Source: Phlebotomus papatasi
Taxonomy: Eukaryota; Arthropoda; Insecta; Diptera; Psychodidae
Reading direction: 5' to 3'
Length of the DNA: 64,000 nucleotides
NCBI RefSeq assembly: GCF_024763615.1
Contig: NC_077223.1
Location: 58,404,627-58,468,626, forward strand
Position numbers and translations under genes: made by a program. The notes beneath the pieces were generated by a model. That model saw nothing but the letters and a program-made list of their open reading frames with translations, ran no database searches and had not been told where the DNA came from. Below, piece by piece: positions 40,701 through 43,998 of the stretch (position 1 is its first letter; every line of letters starts with the position of its first letter).

Positions 40701-41625
40701 AACATAAAACGAAGAATTTAAATAACGAATGAATCAAACTCTACAGTGAAAGAAATACCAATGGGATAAATCTCTAAAAGCTCTTCTAATTAATACTCAA
40801 ACTTCCCAAAAAAGATAAATTTAACTTGAGAAAAATCTACTTCAACAAATCCCCAAGAATGTTTTATCTAAATTGCAATAAAACACTTGAGGGAATTTTC
40901 TCAACAAAAAAAAAGAGAGTGTGTTCTTGATAGAAATATTAACATTATTAGCTAGACTTATTGCATCCTCGAGGAAATGTCTTAATTTTCTATTTTACAC
41001 ATTCATTATACAATATAAATACATATTAATTTAACAATTTTGCTCAGGGGTGAAGCAATTTTTCAAAATTAATTCATCACGTCCAAGAATATTTCATTGA
41101 ATTTCTGTGCTGGAGTTTAAGCTTAAAATCTTTCTCTCTCTCTTGCTGTTTTTCTTATTACTTACCTTTCTGTCGGTGATTTTGCTTTGTCGACTTGGCA
41201 TCATTCTCTTCACCAGCATCATCAACATCATCATCATCATTATGGTCATCATCAACAACAGGTGCATCGAAAATCATCTCCACTTTCACGTGCTTTGTCT
41301 CCCCCTTTGCCGTTTCCTCACATTCCATTGCCTCTGTATCCTGAGGCGCCCCCGTGTCCACAACATCCTCAACCAGAGCCACTGGAGACATGGCTGAGTA
41401 GGTTGGGGATGTTGATAGGGTACTATCAGATGCCACAGCCCCATTTAGATCCGATGTGGAATTATTGAGGCTCACAAGAGGCGTATTGTCATACGGGAGG
41501 GAATTTATCTCATCACCATCACCACTTATTATCAGCTCATCGCTCGAATCATTTGCAATGTCTTGCGACACTTCTGAGAATCTTGATTCATTTATACTGG
41601 CAACTACCACACATTCTTCCGCCAT
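1594..41625 (-). CDS. ago: archipelago / FBXW7-type F-box WD40 protein (whole gene, nine coding exons)
   Basis: This is the substrate receptor of an SCF (Skp1-Cullin1-F-box) ubiquitin ligase; the family binds phosphorylated degrons in proteins such as cyclin E and Myc. The coding exons, 5' to 3' on the minus strand, are 41625-41166, 34600-33981, 28967-28179, 18021-17131, 6392-6211, 6132-5907, 5837-5627, 1970-1799 and 1705-1594. They sum to 3663 nt, or 1220 residues plus stop, and every junction is GT/AG with matching phase. Residues 1-735 are acidic, Ser/Thr-rich and poorly conserved. A dimerisation-type segment lies near 735-785, the F-box near 785-829, and eight WD40 repeats from about 883 to 1216. 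The three phosphodegron-binding arginines of human FBXW7 (R465, R479, R505) correspond to R973, R987 and R1013, with identical 14- and 26-residue spacing. An in-frame TAG lies two codons before the ATG. Introns up to 10.7 kb are filled with mobile elements. Family knowledge supports the function; the joins are my reading. Confidence 0.95.
1799..1970 (-). CDS. ago: ago coding exon 8 (WD40 repeat 7)
   Basis: This exon encodes residues 1127-1183 (GPNKHQSAVTCLQF, DDGTVKLWD, SGGSGGVVWRI), close to the family sequence. The acceptor is TATTTTCAG|GACC and the donor is AATAAG|GTGAGC. Intron 7, at 1971-5626, holds LINE fragments. Confidence 0.95.
2045..2660 (-). pseudogene. 3' end fragment of a LINE-type reverse transcriptase
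   Basis: Minus-strand frames read FTNHGRMDAELSLGIGQTSA, then GHEIWVMTE, then DGMIMF/RWHDHVQCIRGRPRTRW, and end near VAGYQQKQTYIVYNLGV. These are the C-terminal RT connection region and tail of a non-LTR element. Several stops and frameshifts separate them. It is a dead fragment inside ago intron 7. Confidence 0.65.
3061..4955. mobile_element. inverted-repeat element interrupted by the RTE-like LINE
   Basis: CTACGATTATCGTGTGTAAC at 3061-3080 is matched in inverted orientation at about 4934-4955, and neighbouring AT-rich stretches also correspond across the LINE. The likely history is a MITE of roughly 0.3 kb into which the LINE copy inserted. The outer ends are unclear. Confidence 0.4.
3243..4803 (+). 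pseudogene. 5'-truncated non-LTR retrotransposon (RTE-like) reverse transcriptase relic
   Basis: This encodes reverse transcriptase and thumb/connection segments but no endonuclease. It starts at the RT N-terminus (AIRRLKHNRAPGVDGN, then GIICPIHKKGD and NCSHYRGITLLSTAYKI), passes a TGA at 3630-3632, and continues in the same frame with HHLFIDFKAAYDS and GLRQGDGLSC. A +1 shift near 3940 then leads to LAYADDIDIMGG (catalytic YADD at 3971-3982), VLTYSSETWVLS and RWAGHLVRKDEDDPAWKVF, ending after WRRVLSQAKTSNWL. The tail is a short TAG/GTA microsatellite (about 4793-4803), typical of RTE-type 3' ends. The domain order and C-terminal block resemble RTE-clade elements; the clade is inferred. It lies inside a MITE-like sequence in ago intron 7. 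Confidence 0.85.
5627..5837 (-). CDS. ago: ago coding exon 7 (WD40 repeats 5-6)
   Basis: This exon encodes residues 1057-1126 (FDGIHVVSGSLDTSIRVWD, then HTLMGHQSLTSGMEL). A 69-bp intron that happens to stay open in frame separates it from exon 6; the family alignment (SLQ joined to FDGIHVV) shows that it is intronic. The donor is CTTTCAG|GTGAGG. Confidence 0.95.
5907..6132 (-). CDS. ago: ago coding exon 6 (WD40 repeats 3-4)
   Basis: This exon encodes residues 981-1056. It opens VVSGSRDATLRVWD, with degron arginine R987. Repeat 4 follows (HILVGHLAAVRCVQYDG, with R1013). The acceptor is CATTCAG|AGTCG and the donor is CTACAG|GTGAAT. It is separated from exon 5 by a 78-bp intron. Confidence 0.96.
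6211..6392 (-). CDS. ago: ago coding exon 5 (WD40 repeats 2-3)
   Basis: This exon encodes residues 921-980 and two bases of codon 981. It carries CLRTLVGHTGGVW and CIHTLYGHTSTVRCMHL, nearly identical to animal FBXW7. R973, in TVRCM, is the first degron-contacting arginine. The acceptor is CTCTGCAG|TGC and the donor is CAACAA|GTGAGT. Confidence 0.96.
6546..6903. mobile_element. family C MITE, copy 1
   Basis: The termini read GAGGGCAATTCTGTAAC and, inverted, AGGGGAATTCTGTTAT. The interior includes CGATTCTGTAGCCGTGACAT and TTTCGAACTCACGCGTG, shared with copies at 29643-29997 and 30003-30354. A second copy starts at about 6908 (GGGGAATTCTGTAA) and is cut off by the LINE after 15 bp. Confidence 0.75.
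6923..8910 (-). pseudogene. 5'-truncated Jockey/I-like LINE reverse transcriptase, split by a MITE
   Basis: Reading on the minus strand from 8910, the fingers motif is PSDFRPFSLLPVLSKAFEF, then FQSGFRK. After the MITE at 8242-8755 it continues GHSTTSALLKV, VLLDFTKAFDSLPHDLL, GIAQGSILGPLMFSLFINDL and HLYADDLQIYV (catalytic YADD near 7880-7892). It then runs uninterrupted for some 380 codons to a TGA/TAA near 7095. The 3' end lies near 6923, with TATTC-type repeats, inside the start of a family C MITE. The long open frame suggests a young copy. The clade (Jockey/I/LOA group) is uncertain. Confidence 0.85.
8242..8755. mobile_element. 514-bp palindromic Harbinger-type MITE inside the LINE
   Basis: It starts TGCCCTAGACACACTTACGA and ends with its exact inverse. 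The two halves mirror each other over most of the length. It is flanked by TTA at 8239-8241 and 8756-8758. Removing the element plus one TTA restores the LINE reading frame (GFRK|GHSTT). A 3-bp TWA duplication is the PIF/Harbinger signature. Confidence 0.85.
9016..9329. mobile_element. foldback element with tandem-repeat inverted termini
   Basis: The left arm (about 9022-9120) is a tandem array of CCAAAATCCCGAAAG-like 16-mers. The right arm (9245-9320) carries the same array inverted. The tips (GGTGGCAGC and, inverted, GGGTCCCAGTC) are similar. GTAAGCATC occurs on both sides (9007-9015 and 9330-9338), giving a 9-bp target duplication. Foldback and Mutator-like elements show this combination. 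No transposase is present. Confidence 0.75.
9590..10044 (+). pseudogene. LanB1: laminin beta-1 fragment, degraded
   Basis: One frame reads CECIKGIAGYRCNECDRGYL then GECFDGFDNWD. This is the last laminin EGF-like module and the start of the coiled-coil region of a beta-1 chain. A frameshift later, it reads VIDEAKNIKTV, DKKLEKICQLPDNTTI and ENYLEDLDSNIKI, which continues the laminin beta coiled coil to a stop at 10044. A TAA interrupts the EGF part (after TLYY) and at least one frameshift follows (near 9740-9780). Laminin beta chains are about 1800 residues, so this is a short internal slice. No introns are visible within it, so it is a retrocopy or a captured exon. It lies inside an ago intron and is not functional. 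Confidence 0.8.
10045..11081. other. upstream region of the peritrophin-like gene
   Basis: AT-rich DNA between the laminin relic and the TATA box. No open frame of interest, inverted element or strong motif was seen. It presumably contains the enhancers of the nested gene. Confidence 0.4.
11082..11118 (+). promoter_or_regulatory. core promoter of the peritrophin-like gene (TATA box and initiator)
   Basis: TATAAAT at 11082-11088 is followed by an arthropod-type initiator TCAGT at 11114-11118. The spacing is about 32 bp and the pair sits 24-60 bp before the ATG at 11142. This independent promoter shows that the nested gene is its own transcription unit. Confidence 0.75.
11142..12143 (+). CDS. 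secreted peritrophin/mucin-like protein with two chitin-binding-like domains
   Basis: The exons are 11142-11148 (ATG AAG T) and 11245-12143, split by a 96-bp intron (GTAAGT...TTGCAG). The product has 301 residues. Residues 1-18 (MKYAIFVAALFVAGAFAA) form a signal peptide. An N-terminal domain has cysteines C42, C65, C77 and C90, with aromatics at WWQC. A C-terminal domain has C241, C261, C273 and C286, with SFFVC. The spacings are alike (22/11/12 and 19/11/12), suggesting an internal duplication. CBM_14 (peritrophin-A) domains usually have six cysteines, so these are reduced versions. Between them lies a linker of CPPCP motifs and a Thr run of about 28 residues, a likely O-glycosylation region. 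This fits a peritrophic-matrix or cuticle-associated chitin binder. The gene lies inside an ago intron on the opposite strand. The chitin-binding role is inferred from composition and cysteine pattern. Confidence 0.9.
11149..11244 (+). other. intron of the peritrophin-like gene
   Basis: The 96-bp intron has GTAAGT at the donor and TTGCAG at the acceptor. It splits the third codon (T|AC, Tyr3). A tiny first exon carrying only the first codons of the signal peptide is common in insect secreted-protein genes. Confidence 0.85.
12422..12441. repeat. (AT)n microsatellite
   Basis: A run of about ten AT dinucleotides sits directly before the 724-bp MITE, in the 3' UTR region of the peritrophin-like gene. 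Confidence 0.85.
12446..13169. mobile_element. 724-bp MITE downstream of the peritrophin-like gene
   Basis: The left end is CACAGTAAAAAATTGTGTG, the right end mirrors it (TTTTTTTTACTGTG), and TA flanks both sides (12444-12445, 13170-13171). Inside, near 12850-12910, is a tRNA-like stretch (GGTTATGGGCTCAAGTCTCA), perhaps part of a SINE head. An (AT)n run immediately precedes the element. Confidence 0.65.
12468..12473 (+). terminator. candidate polyadenylation signal AATAAA
   Basis: This is the first AATAAA I find after the stop at 12143, about 325 nt downstream. It lies just inside the left end of the MITE at 12446-13169, so the element may supply the 3' end signal of the peritrophin-like mRNA. 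Confidence 0.4.
13898..14176 (+). mobile_element. tRNA-derived SINE, intact copy
   Basis: This 279-bp unit has an A-box-like TGGGTCAAGTGG and a B-box GGGTTCGAAT in the first 70 bp, then a tRNA-unrelated body (GGTGTTCGGATTGCATCCAG; CACGGGGCATGGGACTGACA) and an ATT-repeat tail. TCTATTTGAG flanks it on both sides (13888-13897 and 14177-14186), a 10-bp target duplication typical of LINE-driven retrotransposition. The body matches the copies at 32721-33396 and 56056-56215. Confidence 0.88.
14429..15222. mobile_element. family H pogo-type MITE, right end missing
   Basis: It starts GGGGAGACTGGGGCTAAAAG after TA. The interior corresponds to the full copy at 35285-36209 up to the AAACTGCGCTAATTAG block, then stops where a GGTTATGAACC-rich sequence begins. 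Confidence 0.75.
15272..15883. mobile_element. 612-bp hAT-type element
   Basis: The ends read CAGGGGCGGATTTAGAAATG and, inverted, CAGTGCCGAATTTAGGTGGG. The flanks are TAACCGAT (15264-15271) and TAACCAAT (15884-15891), an 8-bp duplication with one change. The CAGNG-type tip and 8-bp duplication are the hAT signature. No transposase frame remains. Confidence 0.75.
16168..16242. repeat. hairpin inverted repeat
   Basis: AAATTTATGTCCATGTTGAA is mirrored by TTCAATATGGACATAAATTT around a short loop. It lies next to an element end (TCTAATGGGCTTTACACAA) related to the one at 37503. Confidence 0.55.
17131..18021 (-). CDS. ago: ago coding exon 4 (dimerisation segment, F-box, first WD40)
   Basis: This exon encodes residues 624-920, in phase 0 at both ends. 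It contains basic clusters that could be nuclear localisation signals (SRKRKI, GRKRI). A helical segment before the F-box (WLVQFQRWTQPERLLALDRL) matches the family's dimerisation region. The F-box itself reads LLPKELALQVLSYLEPRDLL. A linker precedes WD40 repeat 1 (LKGHDDHVITCLQF to LKVWSAITGK). The F-box binds Skp1. The donor is AAAG|GTGAGT at 17130. This exon alone identifies the gene as FBXW7/archipelago. Confidence 0.97.
18550..19790. repeat. degenerate AT-rich tandem array
   Basis: About 1.2 kb is built from variants of GAAAATTCGTGAAAAATTCC separated by 10-15 variable bases, in a unit of very roughly 30-60 bp with many substitutions. It is an old satellite-like array in ago intron 3. No coding potential is seen. 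Confidence 0.75.
20375..20504. mobile_element. 130-bp hAT MITE (family J), copy 1
   Basis: The perfect ends read CAGAGGTGTGCAAGAAACCG. The flanking 8-bp duplication ATTTAGTT lies at 20367-20374 and 20505-20512. The same 130-bp family recurs at 61704-61833. Confidence 0.88.
20508..20692 (-). pseudogene. psq-type (pogo) transposase N-terminal remnant
   Basis: The frame MSKEKNHRFYEKDDVEKALEE then LLRESVRKFEM is the start of a psq helix-turn-helix of the pogo transposase type. In the next frame LQDKLHGRSQGF supplies the recognition-helix end, so one frameshift is present near 20580. Homologous stubs occur at 27865-27954 and 46749-46838 in other D copies. The catalytic DDE part is absent. Confidence 0.65.
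22045..22851. repeat. left arm of giant inverted repeat
   Basis: About 0.8 kb, less A+T-rich than its surroundings, nearly identical in inverted orientation to 26204-27006. Overlapping open frames of 130 codons (22318-22710, plus) and 106 codons (22259-22579, minus) are preserved without change in both arms. I recognise neither protein. Outer tips (TAAGGTGTCTACACATTG at about 21874) also match in inverted form near 27290. Confidence 0.9.
24615..25275. mobile_element. family F pogo-like MITE (outer)
   Basis: The left end is CAGTAGAGTCTCGCTATAAG, mirrored by CTATAGCGAGACTCTACTG on the right. TA follows the right end. A related MITE has inserted inside it. Confidence 0.7.
24729..25058. mobile_element. 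family F pogo-like MITE (inner)
   Basis: The ends read CAGTAGAGTCTCTCAAATCT and, inverted, CAGTAGAGTCTCTCAAATTG. TA lies on both sides (24727-24728, 25059-25060). It shares its first 12 bases with the outer element, so it is a self-related insertion. Confidence 0.75.
26204..27006. repeat. right arm of giant inverted repeat
   Basis: This is the mirror of 22045-22851. The few differences I see lie near the arm edges (for example CCCAC against CCTAC). The outer 280 bp to 27290 (CAATGTGTAGACACCTTTA) is a more diverged continuation of the terminal repeat. Confidence 0.9.
28179..28967 (-). CDS. ago: ago coding exon 3
   Basis: This exon encodes residues 361-623, in phase 0 at both ends. The acceptor is TTTGCACAG|GGAAGT and the donor is GAGAAT|GTAAGT. 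It is Ser/Thr-rich (STSTAPGPSKPPLSTSSV) and becomes strongly acidic towards the end (EHDFGEDDAWGDCDEGSDVE). It matches no known fold by eye, which is usual for the long N-terminal region of insect archipelago proteins. Confidence 0.88.
29643..29997. mobile_element. family C MITE, copy 2
   Basis: The ends read AGGGGAATTCTGTAACAC and its inverse CAGAATTCCCCT. It has the same interior as the copy at 6546-6903 and lies only about 5 bp from copy 3. Confidence 0.8.
30003..30354. mobile_element. family C MITE, copy 3 (head-to-tail with copy 2)
   Basis: It starts GAGGAATTCTGTAACGCT and ends ATTACAGAATTCCCCT. Its orientation is the same as copy 2, with the tiny joint CCAGCAG between them. Confidence 0.8.
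30850..32690. repeat. purine-rich minisatellite with higher-order repeat
   Basis: About 1.8 kb of short GGACAGGA/GGAAGGACR units; the plus strand is mostly A and G with few T. A longer pattern containing AATACGGAATGCATAGGAAG recurs at about 31425, 31738, 32040 and 32352, a higher-order period of roughly 300-315 bp. Lack of stop codons gives long frames on both strands (up to 449 codons on minus), but their composition is pure repeat and they are not genes. Confidence 0.88.
32721..33396 (+). mobile_element. tRNA-derived SINE, copy interrupted by a family A MITE
   Basis: It has the same head (TGGGTCAAGTGGTAGAGCAC; GGGTTCGAATCCCC) and body as 13898-14176 and ends in an ATT tail. ACAAAATTTGGA flanks both sides (32709-32720, 33397-33408), a 12-bp duplication. 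Removing the MITE at 32900-33309 with one TAA rejoins CTGTATAA to GAAAAAAAA exactly as in the intact copy. Confidence 0.85.
32900..33309. mobile_element. family A Harbinger-type MITE, copy 1
   Basis: 410 bp, with ends CTGTGTTATCACACTTGCAC and, inverted, CCGCATTATCACATTTTCAC. TAA duplication at 32897-32899 and 33310-33312. Confidence 0.85.
33404..33480. repeat. family N repeat fragment flanking the SINE
   Basis: A stretch containing TCTGACGAGATCAAATTTCACC resembles segments at 36440-36720 and, inverted, at 39340-39790. The SINE at 32721 lies inside this sequence. Confidence 0.4.
33614..33868. mobile_element. family B MITE, copy 1
   Basis: About 255 bp: CACTGAGAAAA, then GCGATTAACTTTTTTTCCTC, the interior CCTAATACACCTAAAAAG-like block, and the right end TTTCGGATTTCTTTCAGTG. 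It shares structure with the copies at 39478, 40121 and 53577. Confidence 0.75.
33981..34600 (-). CDS. ago: ago coding exon 2
   Basis: This exon encodes residues 154-360. The acceptor is CATTCCAG|GTGCATC, and the donor after AAGGAAAAG is GTGAGT. The incoming phase exactly completes the Gly codon split by exon 1. The peptide is Ser/Asp/Glu-rich and low in complexity (for example SSSTSPTVTLGDDFGPEED), ending in a more regular amphipathic stretch (NADNKLKLNILNHF). The open frame runs a further 112 nt upstream, but that part reads like intron. An alternative first exon starting at 34712 cannot be excluded. Confidence 0.8.
35285..36209. mobile_element. family H pogo-type MITE, complete short copy
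   Basis: 925 bp with ends AGTGAGACTGGGGCAAAAAG and, inverted, GGCGAGACTGGGGCAAAAAG. TA lies on both sides (35283-35284, 36210-36211). The interior matches the two ends of the long copy at 60063-62894 but lacks its transposase-bearing middle. Confidence 0.85.
36440..36720. repeat. family N repeat, copy 2
   Basis: It contains GGCCAATTCTACGTAGTACA and GTTTTCGGCAAAGGTTAAAT. An inverted relative lies at 39340-39790. The class is unknown. Confidence 0.5.
36814..37450. mobile_element. family A Harbinger-type MITE, copy 2
   Basis: The ends read CGGCGTTATCATACTTGCAC and, inverted, CTGTGTTATCACACTTGCAC, with TAA at 36811-36813 and 37451-37453. It is enlarged by a 240-bp insertion at 37040-37279. Confidence 0.85.
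37040..37279. mobile_element. 240-bp element nested in family A copy 2
   Basis: The ends CTCTTTC and GAAAGAG are flanked by ATAA on both sides. Subterminal GCAGCATATG motifs face each other. Its absence from the otherwise matching copy at 53160 defines the borders. Confidence 0.65.
37503..37635. mobile_element. short family E MITE
   Basis: CCGTAATGGGCTCTACACGC on the left and TGTGTAGACACCATAAGGG on the right form imperfect inverted ends. They are related to the outer tips of the giant inverted-repeat element (GGTGTCTACACATTG). Confidence 0.5.
37758..38791. mobile_element. 1-kb pogo-like element (family G)
   Basis: The ends read CAGTCAGTCCCGGTATTATG and, inverted, CACTCAGTCCCGGGATTATG, with TA at both sides. 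The interior (about 38000-38620) has no transposase. It looks foreign to the ends and includes a stretch with TTTGGCGGTCATCGAGGAAA, possibly part of a retrotransposon leader, but I cannot prove that. Confidence 0.7.
38830..39110. repeat. diverged tandem duplication
   Basis: The block around 38870-38940 (GAAATTCTAGTATATTGTAG ... GGTAGGTTGCACT) resembles that at 39015-39090 (GAAATTTTAGTACG ... ATAGGTTGCATTC). This is an old duplication of roughly 150 bp. Confidence 0.45.
39122..39260. mobile_element. 139-bp piggyBac-type MITE (family L), copy 1
   Basis: The ends CCCTTTAAGGACGA and its inverse are flanked by TTAA (39118-39121, 39261-39264). It contains the palindrome GGTCACTGGTGACC. Confidence 0.8.
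39340..39790. repeat. family N repeat, copy 3, interrupted by a family B MITE
   Basis: It is an inverted relative of 36440-36720 (shared ACGTAGAATCGGCCGG-like core). A B element at 39478-39733 splits it. Confidence 0.5.
39478..39733. mobile_element. family B MITE, copy 2
   Basis: CACTGAGAAAAAAAGGGGGT at the left; TA at 39476-39477 and 39734-39735. It shares GGTAAAATTAACAT and CGGAATGTTATTTTAACTTT with the other copies. Confidence 0.8.
40121..40371. mobile_element. family B MITE, copy 3
   Basis: It begins GACTGAGAAAAAAGGGGGTG after TA and ends TTTTTCGGATTTCTCTCGGT(A) before TA. It has the same interior as copies 2 and 4. Confidence 0.78.
41166..41625 (-). CDS. ago: ago coding exon 1 (N-terminus)
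   Basis: This exon encodes residues 1-153 and the first base of codon 154. It begins MAEECVVVAS and ends at the donor read as CAGAAAG|GTAAGT. It is Ser/Asp-rich, with an Asp run (DDDHNDDDDVDD) near the end. An in-frame TAG just upstream makes this ATG the first usable one. It exits in phase 1, which matches exon 2. The N-terminus is not conserved enough to confirm by family resemblance, so the assignment rests on phase, strand and composition. Confidence 0.8.
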
Positions 41626-41650
41626 TATCTAACTTAGCTAATTGTTGTGC
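41626..41650 (-). other. ago: ago 5' UTR segment preceded by a 3' splice site
   Basis: On the minus strand a pyrimidine-rich tract ending TTTCTTTGCAG precedes position 41650, leaving 25 nt of 5' UTR before the ATG. At least one non-coding exon should therefore lie further upstream, inside or beyond this window. I could not locate it. Confidence 0.55.
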
Positions 41651-41849
41651 CTGCAAAGAAACAGAAAAAGGAAACAAATGGAATTATAGCAACTAATTGG
41701 CATATTTTTTTTAAGGTTTTATCAGTTTTAAGAATAATTTGTAATAAAAATCAATTGTCTAGGAAAAAAATGAACAAAGGACTACGCGATTTTTCAATAT
41801 ATTTTATTGTTTTTGGTTATCATTCCGATAGAACATAGTATAATACTTA

Positions 41850-42256
41850 GAGTAGAATCACATTGACAATAAAATGCTCGCCGTAGCCTCACCGTATTTC
41901 GTTAATTTACGCATTTTCATTGCAATTCTTACGCAAATTTTCCATTACCGTATTACCTTATCTCATACTCGGTGGCACTAGGTGAAAATAATATAAAAAA
42001 ATTGAAGAAATAAAATGAATATTCGATAAACGGTGAGTAAAGAAAACTGTACGAGAAATTAATCGTACAGTTTTTTTTGCTCACCGTTTATCGCATTTTC
42101 GTTTTATTTTTTCAATTTTCTTATATTTTTTTCACCTAGTGCCACCGAGTATGAGATAAGGTAATATGGTAATCGAGAATTTGTGTAAGAATTGCAATGA
42201 AAATGCGTAAATTAACGAAATACGATGAGCATTTTACTGTCAATGTGATTCTGCCC
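41850..42256. mobile_element. 407-bp palindromic Harbinger-type MITE
   Basis: The halves mirror each other almost throughout, around a CTGTACGAGAAATTAATCGT centre. The tips are GAGTAGAATCACATTGACA and, inverted, GGGCAGAATCACATTGACA. TTA duplication at 41847-41849 and 42257-42259. It lies 0.2 kb upstream of the ago 5' UTR acceptor. Confidence 0.85.
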
Positions 42257-42399
42257 TTAATTCAATTTGAATTTCAATTATTAATTTGAGTTGACTACCG
42301 AAAAGGTCTACTCTTTCCGTACATAAGTAGATCATGAAAAAATCGAAAATCTATTTGAAGATCCAAAGACTTAAACAGAAGTAGATTTTGATTCTCAAA

Positions 42400-42500
42400 T
42401 AGTGTCTTGGATAAAAGGTGAGTTGTGAGTTCGAGTTCCGCCGGGTGTAAATAGAGTAACACCCCGTGGAATGTGGCCTGTGGAGTTCAAACCAAAGCTC
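42400..42500 (+). repeat. possible SINE fragment
   Basis: GTGAGTTCGAGTTCCGCC looks like a tRNA B-box, followed by CACCCCGTGGAATGTGGCCT. No A-box or target duplication is visible, so the call is weak. Confidence 0.25.
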
Positions 42501-43094
42501 ATACTTCTATACATAGAAACAAATATGAGAATTCCTCAGCATTTGAAACTGTTACGCCAAATATCTTAAGAGTGGACAGTGATTTCCTTTAAGGAGATAC
42601 TGATCCTTGTGGAGCAATAAATATATATACTAAGATTTCTGTATAAATAATTTTTCCCTATCGGCTCTGTTAGCTGAGTAAAGGGGCGAGCTTCAAATAG
42701 CTCCACAAGAAACGACAACTTGCCATATGGACGATTTGAACTTTTTTTTTGGAGTGTAGTCCATTATGTCTTGCACCGTTCTCTCGATTGGTTCATTTCC
42801 GAGATTAAATATCTTTACTTTTGCTATAATCACACCAAATGTGTTTCGATTAAAATAGGAAATCAGATTATATTTTGAAAAGTTGTGAGGTAAGTATCAA
42901 ATAGATTTTCGTAAATAGAAATTTGATAAGAATTTAAGATTTTTGCAAGCTCTTCTACTGTATACTGTTTCTAGTTGTACTGAAAAGCCTGCATAATGCG
43001 GTAGATTTTTGTAGTATAGTATTATTTTTAGTAGGAAAATGATAGACATAGCCACTAGAACTCCTGAAAAGAACAGTGTCAAATTAATTTAATA

Positions 43095-43996
43095 CTCCCT
43101 CCGTTCCGAAATAAGTCGTACGTTTGGGGAAAAACTAGGGATTAAGGAATAGTTTCAGAGAATGTTTTTCTTATTTGCAAATATCTGATGTATGAACTAT
43201 CCTCCATGTTCAGGGATAATATAGGAATCCTACGACGATGGTAAGTAGAGGAATCCATATGTTGAAGGTGTCCATTTTTCGCGTTTTTGTTTTTCAAAGA
43301 GGTCCGGTAGATAGTTAATTACTAAAAATAGACTGTGATTAACATTACAGACTAGAATTTGTTCTAAATTTTTAGTATGTACAAGTAGAACTCAACAGTT
43401 ATTACCGATATTGCATTTTTATTGCTCAAATTTTGCAGAATGAGCAATAAAAAGAACATCCTTTATTATGTGTGGGCATATCTGGCTGCTAAATGGTAAG
43501 GGATCGGGACTTGAGACCTTCGGTGTAGCCCCCCCTAAGTTGACCCTGGGACCATTAAAATGTCCTGCATTTTCCTCCATCCTCCCTTCCTCTCCAAAAC
43601 CATGTTTTTGGGATTGGTCGAAAACATGTCGTGTAATTTTTTCAGAGGAAGGGGAGGGACGGGGGGAAAAGTAGGGACATATTAATGGTCCCAGGGTCAA
43701 CTTATGGGGGAGGGAGTCCCCCGAAGGTACCAAATCTCTATCTCTCACCATTTTGCACTTAATTTAGATTGAAAATAAAACTAAAAAAAAGGCATTTTAA
43801 GACATTAGTTTCTCAACATAGCATCGAGACTGGACCTCAATTTTAGTTTCGAATATTAACTTTTTTACAAGAGATAATTGTTGATACACAAAACATTTAC
43901 CAACAAACTTTCCCTTAATCCCAATTTCTTCCCAAACGTATGACTTATTTCGGAACAAGAATTTTTCCCAAACGTACGTCTTATTTCGGAACGGAG
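43095..43996. mobile_element. 902-bp Stowaway-like MITE
   Basis: The ends CTCCCTCCGTTCCGAAATAA and, inverted, CTCCGTTCCGAAATAAGACG are flanked by TA at 43093-43094 and 43997-43998. A second, internal inverted copy of the end lies just inside the right border (CCCAAACGTATGACTTATTT). Inside, 43500-43735 is itself palindromic (GACCCTGGGACCATTAA). The tip closely resembles the plant Stowaway/mariner consensus CTCCCTCCGTYCC. Confidence 0.8.
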
Positions 43997-43998
43997 TA

